NCBI GenBank assembly: GCA_003550325.1
Contig: QKWP01000255.1
Location: 219,474 to 283,473, forward strand
Length of the DNA stretch: 64,000 nt
Direction of reading: 5' to 3'
Origin: Gigaspora rosea
Taxonomy: Eukaryota > Glomeromycota > Glomeromycetes > Diversisporales > Gigasporaceae
Positions 12,163 through 22,584 of this stretch are shown in pieces (within the stretch, counting starts at the first letter, position 1; the number at the start of each line of letters is the position of its first letter). The notes beneath the pieces are model-generated. The model made no database searches, was not told where the DNA came from, and saw only the letters and a list, made by a program, of their open reading frames with translations. The position numbers and the translations under genes were made by a program.

Positions 12163-12954
12163 AGGGAGCCGCTATTTACACCATGGTTTTTGCTATTTGC
12201 ACTATGGATTTTGTATAACAGTAGAACATCTTCTATTTGCACCATGGTAATATATGTTGCACCAATAAAAACTCGCCTTTTTTTGTAGATTAATAGTTAT
12301 TGGAGCCGTTAATGTTGTGTAACATTACACAAATCTTCTTTTGTAGCCTAATTTAATACGGGCCAACCCTAACCCTAAATTTATAATGCAGGCAACCTCT
12401 TACCCTAATTTTTTAAGGTCTTAACATAATACGGGCCAGATTTTTGCAATTTTGTGTAACCTTAGGCTATATTCATGTTGCACCAATAAAAATTTGCCTT
12501 TTTTTGTAGATTAACAGTTATTCGCGCTACTAATATCGTGTAATATTACACAAGTCTATTTTGGTTACTTAATCTAGTAGGCCTGCTAACCTAATTTTAT
12601 AATGCGGGCCAACCCTAACCCTAATTTTATAATGCGGGCCAACCCTTACCCTAATTTTTTAAGGCCTTAAAAAATTAGGGTAAGGGTTGGCCCGAATTAT
12701 AAAATTAGGGTTAGGGTTGGCCCGCATTATAAAATTAGGTTAGTAGGCCAAAAAAATAAAAAAACAAAAAAAGACTTGTATAATATTACACGACATTAAT
12801 GGCGCGAAATAACTATTAATCTACAAAAAAAGCGAGTTTTTATTGGTGCAACATATATTACTATGGTGCAAATAGAAAAAGTGATTGATGGTCTAATATT
12901 ACACGAAATCCATGGTGCAAATAGCAAAAACCATGGTGTAAATAGCGGCTCCCT
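12163..12954. mobile_element. 792 bp foldback element containing telomere-like repeats
   Basis: The element is a near-complete palindrome with ends AGGGAGCCGCTATTTACACC and the complement, centred near 12664 (AAGGCCTT). It is flanked by TTTAAAT on both sides (12156-12162 and 12955-12961). Each arm carries copies of CCCTAACCCTAA-like sequence. The left arm has an extra partial copy of its own sequence (about 12476-12600). There is no open frame. The 7 bp duplication does not point to one superfamily. Confidence 0.75.
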
Positions 12955-13030
12955 TTTAAATATATGAATATTATTTCAAGTATATACATATTTTGAATAT
13001 CTAGATTAATTTTTTGAAACTAGTACAATA

Positions 13031-13270
13031 TGGGGTCTTTGTCTTGAAAATGACCTTACGGGACTATGTAGATCTTATAGACAAAAATTAAAGTTTCTAG
13101 CCATTCAGTAATTCAATTCAAATAAACCTTTTTTTATTTTGTAGAGCTTAGTAAGTTTTACAAAATAAAAAAAAGTTTATTTGAATTGGATTACTGGATG
13201 GCTAGAAATTTTAATTTTTATTCATAAAATCTACATAGTCCCATAAGGTTATTTTCAGGCAAAGACCCCA
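13031..13270. mobile_element. 240 bp palindromic MITE flanked by TA
   Basis: The two arms are complementary over about 115 bp each, beginning TGGGGTCTTTG and ending CAAAGACCCCA. TA dinucleotides flank both ends (13029-13030, 13271-13272). TA targets are typical of Tc1/mariner-derived MITEs. The arms differ by several transitions. Confidence 0.7.
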
Positions 13271-13897
13271 TATGTTATAAAAAAAATAATTTTGCCAAAT
13301 ACCTTGAAACTTAATTAAATTAGCAATACATTTATTTGAAATCAGTATATATAAATTCTATTAATTTTTATTTGTAACCTTATTTATATAATATAAATTC
13401 TTTTATAATTGTAAATTTTTTTTCAAATTCTATATCCAATCATCAAAAAAAGTTTGCTTTTTTTTGAACTAAAGCCATAAATTCTTAAGAATATGTATTA
13501 TTAATAGAACATTTTGCTTATTACTGGTATAAGATATGCCTAACTTGATATAGCTAAGTTTTATAATAAATATCACATAATATATCAAAATTTGATACTA
13601 TTTGATTTTTCTTATCGAGACAAATCGAATGGTACCAAATCACCTGAACTTAATCACTCAATTATGAGATATGGGCCAGTGCAAAAAGATTTGTACCTTA
13701 AATAGCTCTGATTAAAATATTTTTTGTACAAATTAATTTTTAATTTTTTTTAATTTAATATACTTATTAGGTTACTGGATTGATAAAAATAAAATTTTTT
13801 GATTATTTTATTGATAAAATAAAAAAATTTATTAATATTAACATTTTTTTTTTTACTATATAATTTACTATACATAGTAATTTATATATATGCATAT

Positions 13898-14612
13898 TGT
13901 TGACCTATAGAAATTATTATAAAACACAAAATCGATCATAACTTTTGATCTAGTGATCAGAATTGAATGAAACAACCACTATTCGAATCAGCTTGACGAG
14001 ACGGTTCTAACGAGCTATAAATTATTCTGATACGATCACTGGATGATGAGATCGGAACCAATTAACAATCAATATAAGATCTGCAATTTGATTGGCTAAA
14101 CGATCTACTGCGTGAATGCTGTCAGATCTGTCAGATCTAGCAGTTGTCATATTTATAGCATATATTCTAGATATTTCATTTATTATACATATATTATTTA
14201 TTTCATATATTACTTTTCTATTACATATACTATATATTTTATTAATAATAGTTATAGCATATATTACACATGTAGTAGATATCAGATATAGTTTGTTACA
14301 TTTGTGAAAAAACAAAATGTATAAAAGCAGCCAATGTGGACCCCAAGTTCAACATCGAGTCTTCATACTCTTTCACTAATAAATACATTTATTTATTAAA
14401 TAAATTAAACAATTATTAGTATCCTCATATACTTTTAATTGTAGCCTCTTTCGTAATTGCAAATTGCCTTAAATCTTCTTTGTTAAGTTTTATTAAAAAA
14501 TACCTTCCAACTTAGATATATCACAGTAACAAAGTGAGGTTACACAAAGTGTTCACTGTCTAAGATCGCTCTAGTTACCTAATATCTTTGAAGAAGTGGA
14601 TATAGGATAACA
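13898..14612 (+). mobile_element. LTR of an LTR retroelement (5' LTR)
   Basis: The block starts TGTTGACCTATAG and ends GGATATAGGATAACA, so it has TG...CA ends. It closely matches the block at 37771-39475 once the insertions there are removed, which defines both ends. TATAAAAGCAG near 14320 is a likely TATA box. Directly downstream, TGGTGGTGACTGTGAGATAC (from 14616) is a candidate primer binding site. The next feature is the internal region. Confidence 0.75.
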
Positions 14613-15221
14613 AATTGGTGGTGACTGTGAGATACTTTCTCCATCCCCGAATGTATTTTGAGAACCTGAAAATTGGATTTTTGATTTCGTAGAAGGTTTA
14701 CCACTAGGAAAAGTCAATTGATTTTGCTCCGTTTGAGCTAAAACTTTAACTGTATACTCTTTGGAAGAGTCCGCATCTTTTCTACTAAGCTTATCTTAGG
14801 ACGAAAATGCTATTCTGAACCAGAAAACCTTGTGACAGCATTTTCTCTCTCTAAAAATTTGAAAAGAAAGAAACGATTGCCACTAAGTAAAGTCGATCAA
14901 TTCTAATCTTTTTGAGCTAAAATTTGGAACATATACCCTTTGAACAATTCCGCATCTTTCTACTAAGCTTATCATAAGACGAAAATCCTACTGGAATTCG
15001 TAAATCGAAGTGACGGCATTTTTTCTCTTGAAAGATCTGCAAAGAAAAGTTTCTCTACGATCACATTACACAAAATGAAATCAATAATTGTGAGACAACC
15101 AGAGACCTAAATTTTGTGAGTTAAATACTGTTATGATCAGAAGAACCTCAGGAACATTTTTCTATTAAGTGATAATACATATCTACTTAATAAAATTTTA
15201 TAATATTAACAGATATTAAAA

Positions 15222-16382
15222 ATGTCTTATTGGAAATCACCAAAAGTGACGAAAAATCAATGGAAGTATGAAGAAACATACTATGTAAATCAAACCACAA
15301 ATCAAAAACAAACCCAAAGATGCCACAAGAAAAAAGAAACCCTTGATGAAAATCTAAAAGTAAAAGAACTAGAAAATGAATATGCAAGATTATATGCAAC
15401 ACTTACTGATGAACAAGCTCTGAAAGTCCAAGAGATTGTTGATGAAACCTTTGGAAATCTAACTTTTGATACAAACCAAATTCTTGAAGTGTTAAAAATT
15501 TTTAAGAAAATATTAATTGAAGTCAAAACAGATTGTAAGTCAAACTACACAGAAGAAAATATTGTATACTTATCCTCTTATATTCAGTCAACTATAGCCC
15601 CAGAACAGAAAAGCTCTTCCTCAATAATACTAACTACAAAAGCTTACTTACCAGAATCAGACTATTAAGCTGTAACTGAAATCCTTGATGCTTACTATAT
15701 TTCAGAAGACCCAAAAGAAAATAATGAAATCAACCTTGAAGCTATAATTGATGATTATTTGAACATTTTAGATACTTGGATAGCAGAATCAAAAACTGTT
15801 GAAGCTGATACTACAAAGAATAATCTTGAAACACCTGAACAGCATTCAAAGAATATGGATGCTAGTTTGAATCAACAAATCAAGCCCAAAGAATTCTGTG
15901 ATCAAAATGGAAAAACTCTTGATGAAGCTATTGAAAATTGGAATAGAAAGTTAATGAGTTTAAGAGAACAATTAAAAATGATCAAGAAAAATAATAAATC
16001 CATGCCCAATTAAATCCATAGAACTTCAATCTGTTGAAATAGATCATGCCCTTGATAGTAATTACCAAAATGAAATTAGCCCCAAGAAAAAAGGACATAA
16101 AGCACTTCCATATTTCCAAAAGTCTGATGAAGTTGATAAACTAAGTGATAATGAAATATTTGGATAGTATTCTAAACAATATACTGCTAGTAGCTTCTCT
16201 AGAAAATTATTAGATTTTCAAGAAATATCTGATATCTATACACGATTTAATCTGCCTTAACCCTGGATAAAAAACCAAACATTTGATCCTAGAGGATTCT
16301 ATGAACAAAATAGAAAAATATGTTCAGATGCTGAAAACTACAAATTAGGAAGTTTACAGCATCATGTGCTATTCACCATTCT
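15222..16382 (+). pseudogene. gag-like ORF of the LTR element at 13898
   Basis: A frame from 15222 (MSYWKSPKVTKNQWKYEETY) runs 148 codons to a TAA at 15666, then continues in the same frame to 16013. A -1 frameshift near 15990 leads to further coding-like sequence (segments SPKKKGHKALPYFQKSDEV and RGFYEQNRKICSDAENYK) up to about 16382. The product is charged, Lys/Glu-rich and helical. No zinc knuckle, protease or polymerase follows, so the element is truncated at its 3' side. The gag role rests on position downstream of the LTR; the sequence family itself is not recognised. Confidence 0.45.
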
Positions 16383-16690
16383 CAGTTTCTAGTACACTTG
16401 ATATTCTATATTTTTTAACTATTTGCTTTTATTTATTAGCAGTTAGTATCTTTATTTACATATATTTAAAATATACATACATAATCTACCCAAATCTAAC
16501 CCTAAACACCTATCTCTTATAACCTAAATATTAACTCAAAACCCATAACCTGCTCTAAAACTAAATTCCAACCTCACCAACATTCTAAATTTCGACCCTC
16601 CAAATTTTTAAATTCCAACCTTCACATGAAAGATGATAAAAATTCGATCATTAGCACGAATGGAACAAAGAACCTAAAACCGAAAACTAT
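16383..16690. other. AT-rich spacer before the Ty3 3' LTR
   Basis: No gene seen. A CTAACCCTAAACACC-type stretch near 16497 is weakly telomere-like. The spacer ends at the left edge of the minus-strand Ty3 element. Confidence 0.4.
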
Positions 16691-16848
16691 TGTTACAGTA
16701 CCAGAAGCCTTCTTTAATTCTGATAGAGTAACAATCACACGGCTTCTAAGATCCCTTACTTTGGGCGTGAAGCAGTGTGCAAGAGGGAAGTATAGTTTCT
16801 TTTATATCTGTAAGAAACTACACACTTCTCTAAGGCAGTTCGGTATAT

Positions 16849-19043
16849 CATCAGCAAATTTATAATAGCGTAATCTTACGTAAGATCTTACGAACCGTAA
16901 TATAAGCAAAATATTACATAATATATTTCAAAATATTTCGAAATATCAAATTTTCGAAATATTATGAAAGTAATTTCGAAATATTTCAAAATATGTTACA
17001 AAATATTTCGATCCCTTTCAAAATACTTTAGGACTAGGAAACCAAGCTGGATCAGTAGATCTGTAACCTGAATCGCGCATTAGACTGAATTTTCGAAATA
17101 GTTCGAAATAGTTTGATGATATTCAAATTCTGTACTACAAGATCAGATTAGATCTTTTGTTTATAATTAAATCTTCTATTTTGTTTTTTTCACTTTTTTT
17201 TGTTTTTGTTTGTTTTTTTTTGTTTTTGTTTGTTTTTTTTCATTTTTTTTTATTTATTTATTTTTTATTTTTTTTATTATTTTGGCACTTTACAAGAAAA
17301 ACACCCAACTTTTCGAAACCTTGCGCATACCAACTACGACTTCCAACACTTTCAAGAACACACCCCAGCAATTTCTAAACTTTCAAGAATGCTTCTTTAG
17401 AGAAATAGGCGCAAATTTTCGCAAGTTTTCACAAGTTTTTGCAAGTTCTTGCAAGGATTCGCTTCATTTATTTTTTCGTTTCGTGTTTTTTTGTTTTTGT
17501 TTTTTTAGTTTATTTTTAAAATTTTTTTATTAATTTATTTTATTTCGGCACTTTGCGAGAAAACAACAACTTTTTGAAACCTTGCGCATGCCAACTACGA
17601 CTTTCGACACCTTCAAGAACACATACTAGCAATTTCTAATTTTTATGAACGCTTCTTTAGAGAAATGATCGCAAGTTTTTTCAAGTTTTCACAAGTTTTT
17701 GCAAGTTTTTGCAAGTTCTTGCAAGATTTCGTTTTATTTATTTTTCGTTTCGTGTTTTTTGTTTTTGTTTTTTTGGTTTATTTTTTAAATTTTTTTATTA
17801 ATTTATTTTATTTTGGCACTTTGCGAGAAAACAAAACTTTTCGAACTATTGCGCATTTCAACTACGACTTCCAACACTTTCAAGAACACACCCCCAGCAA
17901 TTTCTAAATTTTCAAGAATGCTTCTTTAGAGAAATAGGCACAAGTTTTTGCAAGTTTTTGCTAACTTTTACAAGTTTTTGCAAGTTCTTGCAAGGTTTTG
18001 CTTTATTTTTTTTGTTTCATGTTTTTTGTTTTTGTTCTTTGGTTTATTTTTAAATTTTTTATTAATTTATTTTATTTCGGCACTTTGCGAGAAAAACAAC
18101 AACTTTTTGAAACCTTGCGCATTCCAATGACAACTCCCGATACTTTCAAGAACACACCCTCAGCAATTTCTAAATTTTTAAAAATGCTTCTTTAGAGAAA
18201 TGGGCGCAAGTTTTTACAAGTTTTTGCAAGTTCTTGCAAGGTTTCGTTTCAATTTTTTTTTGTTTCGTGTTTTTTGTTTTTGTTTTTTGGTTTATTTTTA
18301 ATTTTTTTTATTTATTTTATTTTGGCACTTTGCGAGAAAAACAACAACTTTTCGAAACCTTGCACATTCCAACAACGACTTCCGACACTTTCAAAAATGA
18401 TAGAAAACAAAAAAGCGAAAATAATAACTAACTGTGGGGTGAGTGAAAATAATTGTATAGGACTAGTTTTTTGTATATAGTAATAAAATAAGATGCAACA
18501 AAGACGAAAGTAGTTTAAAATATTTGTAATAATATAAAAATAATATATAATATATAATAAAGTATGTAATATTAATTAAAAATATATATTTAATAAATAT
18601 AAAATATAATATATAATAATAAATAAAAAAATAAAAATTTTATATTAAATTGCGAAACCGTGCAAAATATTGCGAAAACCTGTAAAAAAGCATTATTATG
18701 TGAATATGTATATCGTTTATTTATTTTTTAAAACTTTTTGAAAATTTGCGAAAATTTGCAAAATATTGCGAAACAATGCGAAAATATCAAAATATTACCT
18801 CCTGCACGCATTAGTTTATTGATCTGCATGAGTACGCGACCCCTATAGGGGAGGGTAATTTGCATTGTTTTAGTCTATTTCGCAATATTTCGCAATATAT
18901 TTAGAAATATCGGAATAATAACTGTAATATTACCGTAATATAACATAATATATTACGTAATAAACCGTGGCAATCGTAAGATTTTTGTAATATTACGGGC
19001 CGTAATATCTTACATAATATTACGTATATATAATTCGCTGATG
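16849..19043. mobile_element. 2.2 kb DNA element inserted in the Ty3 LTR
   Basis: Ends are CATCAGC...GCTGATG with about 50 bp of imperfect inverted repeat rich in CGTAATATT motifs. Comparison with the uninterrupted LTR shows a 2 bp duplication (AT, or TA if the local TA run varied). The interior is non-coding: subterminal AAATATTTCGAAATA-like repeats, a five-copy 265 bp tandem array, and further TTGCGAAA repeats. No transposase was seen, so it is non-autonomous. Confidence 0.75.
17284..18410. repeat. Tandem array of about 265 bp units (five copies)
   Basis: Units begin GGCACTTTGCGAGAAAA at 17284, 17547, 17815, 18079 and 18324, giving periods of 263, 268, 264 and 245 bp. Each contains a run of GCAAGTTTTT-type 10 bp repeats and a T/G-rich tract (TTTTTTGTTTTTG). 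Open frames across it are by-products of the low-complexity sequence. Confidence 0.85.
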
Positions 19044-19234
19044 ATAAACAACAAGAAATAATAGACAGTTTATTAATTCAACAAGAGGGCTATTCCAAGG
19101 TGTCTGTTTCTTAGAAATTCCAAGAGTTTATTAATAATAAGAGAGGAGGATAATAAATATAAAAGTAAAGATAAAATACAATGTCTGGATCTGTCTAAAA
19201 CTAAGGGAAATAAGATGGGTTTATATATCTATTG

Positions 19235-19327
19235 AGCTAAGCGTCGCTAAGCGTCATTAAGCGTTACTAAGCGTCACTAAGCGTCGTTAAGCGTTGCTAA
19301 GCGTGTTAAGCGTCATTGAGTGTCATT
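19235..19327 (-). repeat. 10 bp repeat run in the LTR (TAAGCGTC-type)
   Basis: About nine to eleven units of the type GCTAAGCGTC lie head to tail. The corresponding place in the other family copy (43010-43150) has the same kind of run in the opposite orientation (GCTTAGTGATACTTAATGAT). Such reiterated short motifs in a U3 region may act as transcription factor sites; this is inference. Confidence 0.75.
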
Positions 19328-19442
19328 GTACATCAATTTCACATATCACTATTACTAATTACAGTTATTACAAAATTTCCTTATTAAGTTCTAATTTTCT
19401 AACTAATTTTTACCAAAATTAACTACAACTTATTCTATAACA

Positions 19443-19455
19443 TTTCTCTCCCTTT
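19443..19455 (-). other. Polypurine tract of the minus-strand Ty3 element
   Basis: Read on the minus strand, AAAGGGAGAGAAA directly precedes the 3' LTR start TGTTATAG. A purine tract here is where plus-strand DNA synthesis is primed in LTR retroelements. Confidence 0.7.
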
Positions 19456-19708
19456 AAGAACGAACTCTGTGAGTTCTAATTCGAGAAAGAACTTGAGAAA
19501 GTTCTGCATCAGTTAACCTCGTAATCATTGTATAAGTAATATAGATCTTTTGTGAGAGGTTTCCTATAGGCCGGTTAGAGAAAAGCAATTTCATCCGTTT
19601 GGCACACTTTCATGTGTCTCGGGCTCTTCTTTCTCCTTGAGTCTTTTCAATTATAGATTGAATATCTTCAAAATCATTGGGTACTTGTCTATAAGGTTAC
19701 CAAGATAA

Positions 19709-19859
19709 GGGGAGTAACAAAAATCAGGTAATTTTTTAGGGGGAGGGAGGTAAAAAAAGTTAAAATTATATATAAGAACCTGACTATTTATATATTAAGG
19801 AAGAGGGAGGGGGAGTAGGCCTTTGATAAAAAATAATCAGGTAATTAATGACACTGCCC
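19709..19859. mobile_element. 151 bp PIF/Harbinger-like MITE, copy 1
   Basis: Ends GGGGAGTAACAAAAATCAGG and (reverse) GGGCAGTGTCATTAAT form imperfect inverted repeats of about 25 bp. The flanks are TAA on both sides (19706-19708, 19860-19862). A second 151 bp copy lies at 61990-62140. The 3 bp TAA/TTA target and GC-rich ends fit PIF/Harbinger. This copy lies between the small ORF and the LTR of the Ty3 element. Confidence 0.8.
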
Positions 19860-20070
19860 TAATAATAAGCTTCGAGCAGCTTAGTTTGGTCTTGTCTGTT
19901 TCTAGTTCGAGTTTTAATTCGTTTGAGAATTTTCTGCAATTTCTATTGATACGTTATTCCAATATATGGAGGAATAGAGGTTTGAGTTAGAGGTCCACAA
20001 AGTTGGATAATATCTTGTATAATCTTGCTTAATTTCTCAGGTAATGGAGCAGGGGCGACTTCTTCTTGAT

Positions 20071-20307
20071 TCATAATTGGAACTGACAAGTTTCTTCTTG
20101 TATGTCATCTAATTCCAAGTTTGGGTTTATTTCTTCTATGTCATTTACTTCTGGTAAATTAATTTCTAATTGTTCTGTATCGTCTAGAGTGTTCAGAAAA
20201 TTATTTGGGTCTGGCTCAAGAAAAAAAGTAATGACATTAGTAAGGTCAATAGTTTGAGTGGTATCATTATTATCACATAACCATACACATTGTGATGTAA
20301 TCCACAA
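20071..20307 (-). CDS. Small extra ORF at the 3' end of the Ty3 element
   Basis: A 78-codon frame from its first Met; the frame is open a further 45 codons upstream. It encodes an acidic protein (WITSQCVWLCDNND, then LEPDPNN and a Glu/Asp-rich tail EINLPEVNDIEEINP). It lies between integrase and the 3' LTR, the place of env-like or accessory genes in some Ty3 elements. No signal peptide or membrane segment is visible, so an envelope role is not supported. Its expression mechanism is unclear because the integrase frame ends 190 bp earlier. Confidence 0.45.
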   Translation of the reverse strand: MWITSQCVWLCDNNDTTQTIDLTNVITFFLEPDPNNFLNTLDDTEQLEINLPEVNDIEEINPNLELDDIQEETCQFQL

Positions 20308-20495
20308 TGCATAATTTTGGGCGACATTATCTTGTTTCCTGTCTGAAAAAGGTATTGGAGGGCTAACAAGGTTTGAGGTTATAATGTAGAGGTGGTCATT
20401 TTTGGGAAAATTCCAAAAGAGGTAGCTGTATAAATATATTTTGAGGTTTTACAAATTAAATTGTGTGTTTCATCCCCTTGTAGATCAAATTTCTT

Positions 20496-21464
20496 CTAGA
20501 AATTTCTAGGAGAATCAATAACAACTACTGGTTCCCATGTTTGTGGCTCGTGATATTTAGCAAAACGATCACTATTATAATATTTTTGTAAAATTTTTCC
20601 TTCTATTGTCCGTAATTTATAAGCACCATTGTCTAATTTCTCATGGATAAGAAAAGGTCCAAATCTTTTATCTTCAAATTTGGATAAGCGAGAGGCATCT
20701 AGTTCCTTTCTTTGTATCCACACTTTATCACCAATTTCAAATGTCTCTATTCGAGTATTGGCATCAAAACGGACTTTTTGCTTTTGCTGTGATCGTTCGG
20801 TATTTTGCCTGGCTTGATTCTGGTAATTTGGTAATTTCTCTATTAAATCATAAGCACGTTGGAGTATACTTCCTTGTAAGTCTATTTCATCATTAATTTC
20901 TGTAGGTTCTACTGGGAAAAGTGCTTCGATTGATAAGATAGCATATCTCCCATATATAAGTTGAAAGGGGGTATATCCTGTGGTAGCATGTCTTTTTGTT
21001 CTATATGCTAGGAGAACAGCAGATATATACAAATCCCAATCATTATCTCCTTTCACTTTTGCAAGTGATTCACACAATGTTCTATTAAATCTTTCTACCA
21101 TACCATTTGTCTGAGGGTGGTAAGGAGAAGAGAATTTATGCTTGATAAGAAATTTCTCACAGAGAATTCTAATTGTTTCACTAATAAAATTGCGACCTTG
21201 GTCTGATAAAATAATTTTTGGAGTTCCATGTCTACAAATTATCTCTTCAAAGATAAACTGAGCAAGTGTACTAGCACTAGTATCTGGAACAGCACGAGCT
21301 TCTGGCCATCGTGTCAGGTATTCGGTAGCAACAATAATATATCGATTGTTTTGTTTAGTTATAGGCAAAGGGCCTACAAGGTCAATTCCAACACGTTCGA
21401 AAGCTCTTCCAATTTGTATAGGGTGTAAAGGTTCTTTTCTATGACCTTTTTGTCTTTTTGGCAT
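20496..21464 (-). CDS. Ty3/gypsy integrase, catalytic core and C-terminal domain
   Basis: This 322-codon frame holds the rve core: D28 in GIDLVGPLP, D88 in ILSDQGRNF and E124 in NGMVERFNRTL, a DD35E spacing. The conserved HPQTNG precedes the catalytic Glu. The C-terminal part has KVRFDAN, GDKVWIQRKELD and a GPF-type module (FGPFLIHEKLDNGAYKL, about residues 265-285). It catalyses insertion of the cDNA into the host genome. The core is intact in this copy, but it is out of frame with the upstream zinc-binding part (frameshift near 21460), so a complete enzyme is not encoded. Confidence 0.93.
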   Translation of the reverse strand: MPKRQKGHRKEPLHPIQIGRAFERVGIDLVGPLPITKQNNRYIIVATEYLTRWPEARAVPDTSASTLAQFIFEEIICRHGTPKIILSDQGRNFISETIRILCEKFLIKHKFSSPYHPQTNGMVERFNRTLCESLAKVKGDNDWDLYISAVLLAYRTKRHATTGYTPFQLIYGRYAILSIEALFPVEPTEINDEIDLQGSILQRAYDLIEKLPNYQNQARQNTERSQQKQKVRFDANTRIETFEIGDKVWIQRKELDASRLSKFEDKRFGPFLIHEKLDNGAYKLRTIEGKILQKYYNSDRFAKYHEPQTWEPVVVIDSPRNF

Positions 21465-21886
21465 TCTTCACAAGTCTTCACATATTCTTGTATATTTTGA
21501 TACATTTGATCCCAATAATAACGTTCTGATATTTTATAATACATAGCGTCTGTTCCCAAATGTCCAGCAATGGGGTGCTTATACATTATATATAATACTG
21601 GTTCAACTTCTGTCCATTTTATAACTCTAAGGGGTCTGTCTGGGTTTCTTTTATTCTTCTTATAGAGAAGGTGATGTCTAATTTCAAAATATTTAGCCTG
21701 GGTCATAAGTCGTTTCTGTTCTTGGTTAGTAAGTCCATCTGAAAATTGGTCTGTGTCCAAATAGTGGTAGCGATTATAATATTGGTCAAGATTCATATAA
21801 TTTATTGGGTATAGTTGTCTGAGTCGGTAACCGTAAAAGGGCATCAACATTTGAATAAATTCGGCCTGGTTTATGAATAATTCCAA
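21374..21886 (-). pseudogene. Integrase zinc-binding (HHCC) domain
   Basis: The frame carries HPIAGHLGTDAMYYKISERY followed by YVKTCEECQ, giving the H-x3-H ... C-x2-C zinc-binding pattern of retroviral-type integrases. Upstream residues (LTNQEQKRLMTQAKYFEIR) are the usual linker from RNase H. The natural continuation after CEECQ is in the frame of the core domain (20496-21464), so a single frameshift separates them. The last 30 residues of this frame are out-of-phase translation. Confidence 0.88.
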
Positions 21887-22025
21887 AATTGTATGGTTGA
21901 AGCTTCAAGATCCATTTTCCAATTCTTCCTTTGGGTTCAGCAGTACATAACCATTTCAATGCTGAGTGATCCGTAACTAGAATGAATTTTGTAGTGCCTA
22001 AATATTTATGAAAATGTTCTATGGC

Positions 22026-22313
22026 CTATACAACTGTAGCACATTCTAGTTCAGTTGCTGCATAATTCATTTCTTCTTTCTGCAGGCTTTTACTAGCATA
22101 GGCAATAGAGTGTTCTTTTCCATTTCTATCTAGTTGACTTAAGGTGGCACCAAAGCCATTGTAAGAAGCATCGGTAGCAAGAATAAATGTCTCTTTAATA
22201 TTTGGGTATGCTAATATAGGAGCAGTAATAAGTCTAGACTTTAACACTTCAAAAGCTTTTTGTTGTTTGTCCTGCAAGCAATAGGGTTCATCTTTTTGCA
22301 GAAGAGAATTCAA
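22026..22313 (-). CDS. RNase H domain of Ty3 pol
   Basis: The frame contains TAPILAYPNIKETFILATDA (catalytic Asp in TDAS), GFGATLSQLDRNGKEH, IAYASKSLQKEEMNYAATEL (catalytic Glu). It degrades the RNA strand of RNA-DNA hybrids during reverse transcription. It ends at a stop at 22026; homologous sequence with VTDHSALKWL continues downstream to about 21900, so the stop is a lesion within a longer domain. Confidence 0.9.
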   Translation of the reverse strand: MNSLLQKDEPYCLQDKQQKAFEVLKSRLITAPILAYPNIKETFILATDASYNGFGATLSQLDRNGKEHSIAYASKSLQKEEMNYAATELECATVV

Positions 22314-22429
22314 AGGGCGAGCAATTGACGAAAAATTTTGAATAAATTGGCAATAGTATCCTGCAAGTCCAAGAAAAGATTGAAGGGCTGTAAGGTTTTT
22401 AGAAGGTTGAATTCGTTGGATGGCTTCTA

Positions 22430-22583
22430 CTTTTGAGGGTCAGGGGCAATACCTTTAGCATTTCATCAATACGAGGCAGAGGGTAAGCATCCTTTTTGGT
22501 AACAGCATTTACTTTTCTGTAGTCTACACAGAATCGTAATTTGCCATTTTTCTTTCATACTAGAACAACAGGTGAGGTCCAAG
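22430..22583 (-). pseudogene. Second, partial RT fragment next to an N
   Basis: Positions 22440-22583 repeat, with substitutions, the RT start encoded at 22860-23010 (segment [17 protein letters not shown] in both). The single N at 22584 joins this fragment to the YLDD region in the wrong order. The junction looks like an assembly join between two Ty3 copies rather than a biological rearrangement. Confidence 0.7.
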
Positions 22584-22584
22584 N

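Larger units (their letters stand above)
16691..19442 (-). mobile_element. 3' LTR of the minus-strand Ty3/gypsy element, interrupted
   Basis: On the plus strand the LTR runs from TGTTACAGTACC (16691) to TTCTATAACA (19442); about 557 bp are LTR and the rest is a DNA element inserted at 16849-19043. Comparison with the other LTR at 27754 gives the empty site CGGTATATAAACAAC. Over the first 158 bp the two LTRs differ by about eight substitutions, all transitions, plus one indel. The LTR also holds a run of 10 bp repeats (19235-19327). Confidence 0.85.

Noticed and set aside
14022..14315. Ile/Tyr-rich frames in the LTR (also at 38778-39108)
   Set aside because: They lie wholly inside an LTR defined by its second copy, and both strands are open only because of AT-rich ATA/TAT repeats.
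17157..18480. Several overlapping Phe-rich frames that look like membrane proteins
   Set aside because: They are translations of T/G-rich low-complexity tracts repeated in a 265 bp tandem array, in several frames at once.
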